NCBI GenBank assembly: GCA_964540005.1
Contig: CAZILN010000189.1
Location: 1-13,548, forward strand
DNA: 13,548 nucleotides
Origin: CAZILN01 sp964540005
Lineage (GTDB): Bacteria > Bacteroidota > Bacteroidia > Bacteroidales > SM23-62
Direction: 5' to 3'
The notes below the pieces were generated by a model, which searched no databases, had not been told where the DNA came from, and worked only from the letters and a program-made list of their open reading frames with translations. Positions 7,080 through 11,935 of the stretch are shown here, piece by piece. The position numbers and the translations under genes were made by a program. The stretch's first letter is position 1; each line of letters opens with the position of its first letter.

Positions 7080-7119
7080 ATGATCCGGAAACTGACAAAT
7101 TATGATCCGGAATTTGTCA
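7080..7119. other. Stem-loop with overlapping direct repeat between two minus-strand genes
   Basis: TGACAAATT (7093-7101) and AATTTGTCA (7111-7119) form a perfect 9-bp inverted repeat with a 9-base loop. The loop region is also part of an 11-base direct repeat, atgatccggaa, at 7080-7090 and 7102-7112 (22-base period). It lies after the glycosyltransferase stop codon and 53 bases before the lipoprotein start codon. There is no run of T on the minus strand after the stem, so a standard terminator is not supported. It could be an operator for the lipoprotein gene or a 3' mRNA structure. Confidence 0.5.
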
Positions 7120-7159
7120 ATAATTCAGCGAAGAAATCACAATGTCATTGATCAATTAC

Positions 7160-8656
7160 TCAATATCCGCTCTTTTGAAGCTCCCTCATGAACGATAATA
7201 ATTCCCTGGAAGTAGATTTTGTGCCTGCCATACTTACTGTACCTGCAGTTTTGAGTAATGAGTGTATGGCTTTGGTAACAGGGATCTTTTTGTAGTGTTT
7301 ATCGTGGGCGAAATTCAGGAATTTAAGGACTTTGAAGGCATTGAACCAGGCGTGAAAGCGTTTCCTGAATGTGAGGAGGGAGGCTGAGTGCTGGTTGATC
7401 TCCTGTAATTTCTCAAGATATTCTCCGCCTATGAATTCCCTGACCGGTTCCGGGAATGTTTCAAACACTTGACTCAGTTGGAATTTATCGACCCCGAACA
7501 GGCTGTCTCGAATATCAAACAGGGCCTTCAGATCAGTAAAGGCATCAGGATGGTAGGTTTCCCATTCGGCTTCCCGCTCGTGAATGAATTTACTGATGAA
7601 GGACCCGGTACCGAATGGCACCCTGTCGGAAGGACGGGCTGAGGGATACACGGTTGTGGCGTGTAATTCCCGGAAACCTCCCAGGGGAATCAGTTTTTGG
7701 AGGAAATAGAAATCCTCCCCGGCCTTGCGCCTGTTCATGCCACCCTGGCGTACATAGGCATCAGCCCTTACAGAAAATATTGATCCAATGGTGTGGAAGG
7801 CGTAGGGGAATCCTGAATACCTCAGGGCCTGGACATAATACCTGAGGTGCAGCTCATATTGAATTATAGCATGGGTTACGGACTGGGTTCCAGCTTGAGT
7901 ATCAACTTGGGCTCCAGCTTGAGTATCAACTTGGGGTCCAGTTTGGGTATCAACTTGGGGTCCAGTTTGGGTGAATGCTTGTTGATCAGTTGGGGATACA
8001 GGATCTCCCTCCAGGGGGTGTTCGAAATGCACATTGCATCCTATGCATTGGGGATCATGGTTGAACAGTTCCTGGATGGTCTGCAGGTAGTTGGGCTCAA
8101 CTGTAGTATCCGCATCGAGGGAGGTTATGATTCCGCGCGGACGGTCCAGAGTATTGAACCGGCTGACAGCCAGGTCCATCCCGGTCTTACGGGCGAGTCC
8201 GGGCCCGGCATATTTTTCAGGGAAGTCAGGGTAAAGGAGGGGATAAAAGCTGATCCAGGGGGGCGGTTGACCGGACCCTTGACCGGATCGTTGATCGAAC
8301 CCTTGACCGGATCCTTGACCGGATCGTTGATCGAATCCTTGACCTGACTGGTGATCGGACCGGTGATCGGCCACGGGGCTGGTCTGGTGGTCAGAAATCC
8401 ATTTATTCGCCTGTTCCAGGGTTGATCTGTTGAGGTCAAGTATCTCCTGTGAGGCACCCTCTGCAGAGTTGATGATAATTATAACTTCGACATTAGCCGG
8501 GGGTTGATGGCAGCGATAAAGACTCTCAAGGCAGCTCAGAAGGTCCGGTTCCTTATGACACGGGATGACAATGACCTGGATAAGGTCATAGGGTGGGGGT
8601 GAGGGTAGGGTTTTACTGAGATTGTTTTTTTCAAGGTATGCGTCGGCAAATGGCAT
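7160..8656 (-). CDS. Family 2 glycosyltransferase (GT-A fold) carrying two internal tandem-repeat insertions
   Basis: This is a 498-residue protein. The GT2 fold begins at about 25 (IQVIVIPCHKE, then LESLYRCHQPP and VEVIIIINSA). The nucleotide-sugar/metal motif is SLDADT (179-184, DAD 181-183), and a likely catalytic acidic pair is GEDFYFL (Glu314, Asp315). A mostly helical C-terminal part runs from about 345 to 498. No transmembrane helix is obvious. Two low-complexity insertions interrupt the catalytic domain: tetrapeptide repeats such as SGQG and FDQR at 96-131, and octapeptide repeats QVDTQTGP/QVDTQAGA at about 226-258. Both keep the frame and sit in predicted loops on either side of the DAD motif, so the enzyme may still work. 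ATG 8656 gives the correct fold start; two other ATGs lie 22 and 44 bases upstream in other frames. It follows the ompH-like gene by 48 bases. The sugar and acceptor are unknown. Confidence 0.88.
   Translation of the reverse strand: MPFADAYLEKNNLSKTLPSPPPYDLIQVIVIPCHKEPDLLSCLESLYRCHQPPANVEVIIIINSAEGASQEILDLNRSTLEQANKWISDHQTSPVADHRSDHQSGQGFDQRSGQGSGQGFDQRSGQGSGQPPPWISFYPLLYPDFPEKYAGPGLARKTGMDLAVSRFNTLDRPRGIITSLDADTTVEPNYLQTIQELFNHDPQCIGCNVHFEHPLEGDPVSPTDQQAFTQTGPQVDTQTGPQVDTQAGAQVDTQAGTQSVTHAIIQYELHLRYYVQALRYSGFPYAFHTIGSIFSVRADAYVRQGGMNRRKAGEDFYFLQKLIPLGGFRELHATTVYPSARPSDRVPFGTGSFISKFIHEREAEWETYHPDAFTDLKALFDIRDSLFGVDKFQLSQVFETFPEPVREFIGGEYLEKLQEINQHSASLLTFRKRFHAWFNAFKVLKFLNFAHDKHYKKIPVTKAIHSLLKTAGTVSMAGTKSTSRELLSFMRELQKSGY
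7883..7978. repeat. 24-bp minisatellite inside the glycosyltransferase gene
   Basis: Units lie at 7883-7906, 7907-7930 and 7931-7954, with a diverging fourth at 7955-7978. A typical unit on the plus strand starts ttggggtccagtttgggt and ends atcaac. On the coding strand each unit encodes the octapeptide Gln-Val-Asp-Thr-Gln-(Thr/Ala)-Gly-(Pro/Ala). The period is a multiple of three, so copy-number change would not break the frame. Confidence 0.92.
8267..8374. repeat. 12-bp minisatellite with 36-bp higher-order repeat inside the glycosyltransferase gene
   Basis: Nine consecutive 12-bp units run from 8267 to 8374 without indels; examples are ttgaccggatcg and ttgatcgaaccc. Units 2-4 and 5-7 show a higher-order 36-bp pattern. 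On the coding strand each unit gives a tetrapeptide: ADHR, SDHQ, SGQG, FDQR, SGQG, SGQG, FDQR, SGQG, SGQP. The two units at the right end have drifted most. Confidence 0.93.
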
Positions 8657-8703
8657 GGTGCTGATGAGTAAAAGTCATGGCGCTGATGATCAGAAGGCAT
8701 GCC
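8654..8703. repeat. 22-bp duplication over the glycosyltransferase start codon
   Basis: The 22-base unit at 8654-8675 (starting catggtgctgatga) is repeated at 8676-8697 (catggcgctgatga, 17 of 22 positions identical), and a third CATG begins at 8698. Each CATG gives an ATG on the minus strand. The three lie 22 bases apart and therefore in three different frames; only the one at 8656 opens the glycosyltransferase. The middle ATG (8678) opens a 15-codon frame that overlaps the true start. Confidence 0.75.
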
Positions 8704-8704
8704 T

Positions 8705-9316
8705 TTATTTTGAGTCCTTGTTCTCGTTATACACCCTGTTCAGGCCTTCCAGCACTGAACTGGTAATATCAAGGCTGTCATTGGCAAAAAGGACGTTATC
8801 TCCGAAGCTGTTGCTGAAAATAAACTGGTAATTATAGTTCCTGTTATAATCTTTCAGGTATTCCATTATCTTGTCGATCAGTTTGCGGTTACCAACCTGC
8901 TCTTCTTCTGCCAGTTGCATGGAAAGCTCATCCCTGAGCGCCAGCAGGTTCTGCTGTTCGGCAAGGAGCTGCTGTTCCAGTTCGGCTGCCTCACGGCGGG
9001 TTACCAGGCCTTTCTGTACCTTGTTCTGGTAATCCATAGCGCCTGCTTCATATTGTCTTGATCTTGAGTTCAGTTCAGCTTCGAGCTCCTGCTGTTTGTC
9101 CTCAAACTTTGCCTGCAGATCATGGAAATAATCATAATTATTCAGCAGAGAATCGATATTTACATACACGATAGAAAAGTTTTTGCCGGCATGAATTGCA
9201 GAAGACTGTCCTGATGCAAGCGGACCGTTTCCTGATTTTTCAGAAAAATGAAAATAAAATAAAACGGCAACTGCAATGGCCAGGATGGCATTAATAATAT
9301 ACGACAGGTATTTCAC
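8705..9316 (-). CDS. OmpH/Skp-family protein with N-terminal membrane anchor
   Basis: This 203-residue protein has one N-terminal hydrophobic helix (about 5-22) followed by a periplasmic part. FSIVYVNIDSLLNNYDYF (about 47-64) matches the beginning of OmpH/Skp proteins, where VxYVNxD-like strands lead into the long tentacle helices. A long charged coiled coil rich in Glu, Gln, Leu and Lys spans about 65-165, and IFSNSFGDNVLFANDSLDIT closes the core in the usual Skp manner. Skp-type proteins hold unfolded outer-membrane proteins in the periplasm; here the helix has no clear signal peptidase site, so it may stay anchored. The start is GTG at 9316, with no in-frame ATG just upstream. The glycosyltransferase gene follows after 48 bases on the same strand, and the AAA ATPase gene diverges upstream. 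Confidence 0.85.
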   Translation of the reverse strand: MKYLSYIINAILAIAVAVLFYFHFSEKSGNGPLASGQSSAIHAGKNFSIVYVNIDSLLNNYDYFHDLQAKFEDKQQELEAELNSRSRQYEAGAMDYQNKVQKGLVTRREAAELEQQLLAEQQNLLALRDELSMQLAEEEQVGNRKLIDKIMEYLKDYNRNYNYQFIFSNSFGDNVLFANDSLDITSSVLEGLNRVYNENKDSK

Positions 9317-9363
9317 AGGATTATGTATTAGATGTTTATGGTGCCTGGGTTCTGAAATTCATG

Positions 9364-9371
9364 CAAATATA
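9364..9371 (-). promoter_or_regulatory. Likely -7 promoter box for the ompH-glycosyltransferase operon
   Basis: The minus strand reads TATATTTG, an exact TAnnTTTG match, 47 bases before the GTG at 9316. The expected start of transcription leaves a leader of about 40 bases. The -33 position lacks a TTTG, so the promoter is partial. Confidence 0.45.
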
Positions 9372-9403
9372 GCAGTTAATTTTAAATGAGTATCCGGGAA
9401 AAA

Positions 9404-9423
9404 ACATTATTTTGCAATAATGT
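9404..9423. promoter_or_regulatory. Perfect inverted repeat in the divergent ompH/AAA intergenic region
   Basis: ACATTATT (9404-9411) and AATAATGT (9416-9423) form perfect 8-bp arms around the four bases ttgc. It lies between the two divergent promoters, upstream of both. This is a suitable place for a regulator-binding site; the absence of a T run makes a terminator unlikely. The protein that might bind is unknown. Confidence 0.5.
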
Positions 9424-9445
9424 AGTTTAATAAGCAACAAATATG

Positions 9446-9483
9446 TTTGATATTAACAAACAGATATGTATTTTTGTATCAAA
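9446..9483 (+). promoter_or_regulatory. Consensus Bacteroidota promoter for the AAA ATPase gene, framed by an inverted repeat
   Basis: A TTTG -33 box at 9446-9449, a 19-base spacer and a TATTTTTG -7 box at 9469-9476 match the Bacteroidota housekeeping consensus exactly. Transcription should start near 9483, about ten bases before the ATG at 9493. TTTGATA (9446-9452) and TATCAAA (9477-9483) form a 7-bp inverted repeat that overlaps the -33 box and the probable start point. This could be an operator, but the arms are short and AT-rich. Confidence 0.7.
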
Positions 9484-9492
9484 TAAGTTGTG

Positions 9493-10701
9493 ATGCTGCT
9501 CAAATCTACATTAATTCAGATAATAGAAGTTCAAAAGGCCAACCTGAACCGGCAAAGTAAAGGATTGGAAAGAGAGGTTCTGAAGATAATTCCTGATTTA
9601 TTATCTCATGCATATATCATAACAGGCATCCGAAGGTGCGGTAAGAGTACTCTGCTTAAGCAATTACTGGATGAGAAATATTCAGGGGCGCTGTACCTGA
9701 ATTTTGAAGATACAAGGTTATATGGCTTTGAGAATAAAGATCTGGCAAGGCTGGATGAAATAATAGCAGAGGCAGATTACAGGGTGCTGCTCTTTGATGA
9801 GATACAGGTAATATCAGCATGGGAGAATTATATACGCCAGAAACTTGATGAAGGCTTCCATCTCATTATTACCGGTTCCAATGCCTCAATGTTGAGTAGT
9901 GAACTTGGGACAAAATTAACAGGAAGACATATTAGCCGGGAGTTATTTCCATTTTCATATACGGAATTCATACGTTATAGAAAACTGGAACCTTCAGCGG
10001 ACTCGCTGAAGGTTTACCTGGAGGAGGGGGGTATACCTGAATATGTAAAAAGCAGAGCGGATGATATCCTGAACCAGCTGTTCGATGATATCCTCCTGAG
10101 AGATATCGCTGTCAGATGGGGAGTCAGAGATATACGGACACTGCAAAGACTGGCGCTTTACCTGGTATCAAATGTCGGTAAACAGATAACCGGGAACAGG
10201 TTACGGATCCTTTTTGAAATAGGTGCGACAAGCACAGTGATGGAGTATTTATCCCACATGGAGGCTGCATATTTATTTTATTTTATCCCCCGGTTCAGTT
10301 ATTCGCTCAGAAAACAGATGGTAAATCCAAGAAAAGTTTATGCATCAGATACCGGGCTGATAAGTATCAATACTGCATCATTTTCCGGCGATACAGGCAG
10401 GAAATTTGAGAATCTGATTTTTCTGCATTTAAGAAGGCAGTCTAATGATACTATATACTATTTCAAGGAAAAAGGGGAATGTGATTTTATTGTGCACCAA
10501 AAAGCTGCTTCTCCCGAAGCAATTCAGGTGTGTTTTGAATTAAACAGGGATAACCTGGATCGCGAACTGAACGGCTTATTTGAGGCAATGGATTTTTTTA
10601 AGCTTAGGCAGGGAACGCTGGTTACCATGGAACAAAAAGACCGTTTTGAAAAAAACGGCCTGATTGTCAATGTTATACCTGCTTACCAATACCTCGGATG
10701 A
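9493..10701 (+). CDS. AAA family ATPase with DUF4143 domain
   Basis: This is a 402-residue ATP-binding protein. The N-terminal AAA_14-type domain has a Walker A motif, GIRRCGKST (45-53), a Walker B motif, LLFDEIQ (Asp102, Glu103), a sensor-like IITGSNASML and the family pattern LTGRHISRELFPFSYTEF. The C-terminal DUF4143 region starts near 200 with LLRDIAVRWGVRD and contains SDTGL, and then YYFKEKGECDFIV, which resembles the core of a PD-(D/E)XK nuclease fold as is common in this family. Such genes are widespread, often single and horizontally spread; the physiological role is not established. ATG 9493 is preferred to the GTG three bases earlier. It has its own consensus promoter and converges with the sprF-like gene, with an 18-base gap. 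Confidence 0.9.
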   Translation: MLLKSTLIQIIEVQKANLNRQSKGLEREVLKIIPDLLSHAYIITGIRRCGKSTLLKQLLDEKYSGALYLNFEDTRLYGFENKDLARLDEIIAEADYRVLLFDEIQVISAWENYIRQKLDEGFHLIITGSNASMLSSELGTKLTGRHISRELFPFSYTEFIRYRKLEPSADSLKVYLEEGGIPEYVKSRADDILNQLFDDILLRDIAVRWGVRDIRTLQRLALYLVSNVGKQITGNRLRILFEIGATSTVMEYLSHMEAAYLFYFIPRFSYSLRKQMVNPRKVYASDTGLISINTASFSGDTGRKFENLIFLHLRRQSNDTIYYFKEKGECDFIVHQKAASPEAIQVCFELNRDNLDRELNGLFEAMDFFKLRQGTLVTMEQKDRFEKNGLIVNVIPAYQYLG

Positions 10702-10732
10702 TCCTGGAATTACGGACAACTAGAATTCAGGA
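10702..10732. terminator. Weak stem-loop between convergent genes
   Basis: TCCTGGAATT (10702-10711) can pair with AATTCAGGA (10724-10732) with one bulged base. It occupies the whole 18-base gap between the AAA ATPase stop and the sprF-like stop, and runs into the sprF coding end. No T run follows on either strand, so a terminator role is only a guess from position. Confidence 0.3.
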
Positions 10733-11703
10733 CAGGGAACCATGTGGCGCTTGCTTTTCTTGCGGCTGGTGGAGAATTCGTATATAAATGAGATTTCGTG
10801 TGATCCGTGAGAATTTAACATCAGGTTTGAGATAGTGAAGTCGTAGCTGTACCCGACACTGAATTCCTCGATCTTGTATCCTACAAGGAAGGCAATAGCA
10901 TCACCGAAATTTTCCTGGTTGAAAATGGGAATGCCCCTGTACCAGAATCCCAGAACCAGTGGATTCTTGTACCAGTAAACACCCAGATCCAGCATGTTGA
11001 TAATACCCTGGCGTTTAAAAAGGAATGCTAATGAAAGTGCTTCATCAACAGGCTTCAGCAGGTGAGAGTTCTTTATTATCCTGTAGCCTCCAAAGATTGA
11101 ATACTTGATGTTTTGTCGTATCTCTTCATTTTTATAAAGAGAAATGTTTGGGCGCAGCAGGTGGGCCACATCGATGCCTGCCCACATCCCGTCACCATAA
11201 AACAATACTGAGGTTCCGAAATCCACATCCGGGTAGGACCTGTCATGCGGGATCTGAATGCTTGGAGTGACACCGGTGGGTGAGAGCTGGCTGCCCCAGA
11301 TAAGCTTGTTGAAGTCCAGACCGGTCTGGGTAAAATTGAAGTGCGCTCCAGGCCTCAGATGATAGAAATCCGTCAGCTTGATATCATAGGAATACTGGAT
11401 GCCGATATTTGTAGTGCTGAGGCTTCCTGAACCGGCTACATCACGCATGATCAGTACTCCCACGCCTGAATTGAAGGTGGAAAAAAAATGGTCGTACGAA
11501 AAGAGGTAGGTGACAAACTTGGATTCCGGGATTCCTGGCCACTGGTTACGGTAGGTGGAGGCGATCCGGTGTTCCTGGGTGGCCCCTGCAAAGGAAGGAG
11601 CAAGGTATAATGGGGCGGAGTAAAACTGTGTTATCTGCGGGTCCTGTCCCTGGCTGATTGCGAAGGCATATAAAAATCCTGATATGATGAGTAATCTCTT
11701 CAA
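10720..11703 (-). CDS. PorP/SprF family type IX secretion system membrane protein
   Basis: This 327-residue protein has a signal peptide ending at about SQG-QDPQ (residue 19/20). The mature protein begins with the family hallmark QDPQITQFYSAPLYLAPSFAGA, followed by RNQWPGI, then alternating aromatic/hydrophobic strands typical of an outer-membrane beta-barrel (FGGYRI, LDLGVYWYKNPLVLGFWYRG, FSVGYSYDFTISNL). PorP/SprF proteins work with the type IX secretion system and are often encoded directly after large adhesins or PKD proteins with a type B C-terminal signal. That is the arrangement here, with the PKD/CHU_C gene upstream on the same strand. The start appears to be TTG at 11703, because the signal peptide begins there and no ATG is available nearby. 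A terminator and a hairpin separate it from its partner gene, so it probably has its own transcript. Confidence 0.92.
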   Translation of the reverse strand: MKRLLIISGFLYAFAISQGQDPQITQFYSAPLYLAPSFAGATQEHRIASTYRNQWPGIPESKFVTYLFSYDHFFSTFNSGVGVLIMRDVAGSGSLSTTNIGIQYSYDIKLTDFYHLRPGAHFNFTQTGLDFNKLIWGSQLSPTGVTPSIQIPHDRSYPDVDFGTSVLFYGDGMWAGIDVAHLLRPNISLYKNEEIRQNIKYSIFGGYRIIKNSHLLKPVDEALSLAFLFKRQGIINMLDLGVYWYKNPLVLGFWYRGIPIFNQENFGDAIAFLVGYKIEEFSVGYSYDFTISNLMLNSHGSHEISFIYEFSTSRKKSKRHMVPCPEF

Positions 11704-11835
11704 AGATTGAGCCGGATAACCAAATAAACTACTAATATAATTAAAAAGAGCTTTTATGATAAATTTGTTTTTACCAAATTAAACGATAATTCTGTTTATT
11801 AGTTTCATTTTGAAGGCATTATATGATTAAGTAAT

Positions 11836-11856
11836 AAAAAAAAGGGCCAAAGGCCC
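11836..11856 (-). terminator. Intrinsic terminator after the PKD/CHU_C gene
   Basis: GGGCC (11844-11848) and GGCCC (11852-11856) form a GC-only stem around three bases. On the minus strand it is followed by eight T (11843-11836). This fits rho-independent termination of the PKD/CHU_C transcript, 80 bases after its stop codon. A shorter T run (11859-11863) on the other side would allow weaker termination in the plus direction. Confidence 0.75.
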
Positions 11857-11872
11857 AATTTTTAGGAGTGAA

Positions 11873-11932
11873 ACCCACCGGATGGCTTAAACCTACCCAT
11901 CGGATGGCTCCAAGCCATCCGATGGGTGGTTT
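11873..11932. repeat. Long perfect hairpin with a third competing arm
   Basis: ACCCATCGGATGGCT (11895-11909) and AGCCATCCGATGGGT (11913-11927) are perfect 15-bp arms with a 3-base loop. With one bulged T (11894), five more pairs (AAACC 11889-11893 with GGTTT 11928-11932) extend the stem to 20 pairs. A near copy of the left arm, acccaccggatggct, lies at 11873-11887 with one mismatch and could pair with the same right arm instead. The element begins three bases downstream of the PKD/CHU_C stop codon and 16 bases before the terminator stem. It may protect the mRNA 3' end, take part in termination, or be a REP-like dispersed palindrome. Confidence 0.8.
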
Positions 11933-11935
11933 CAG

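Noticed and set aside
7847..8347. Plus-strand open frame of 166 codons across the glycosyltransferase
   Set aside because: It is open because the 12-bp and 24-bp repeats lack stops in several frames. The minus-strand product has clear GT2 motifs and this one has none.
8125..8457. Minus-strand open frame of 110 codons in another frame of the glycosyltransferase
   Set aside because: It is a repeat-driven shadow frame with no recognisable domain, wholly inside the real gene.
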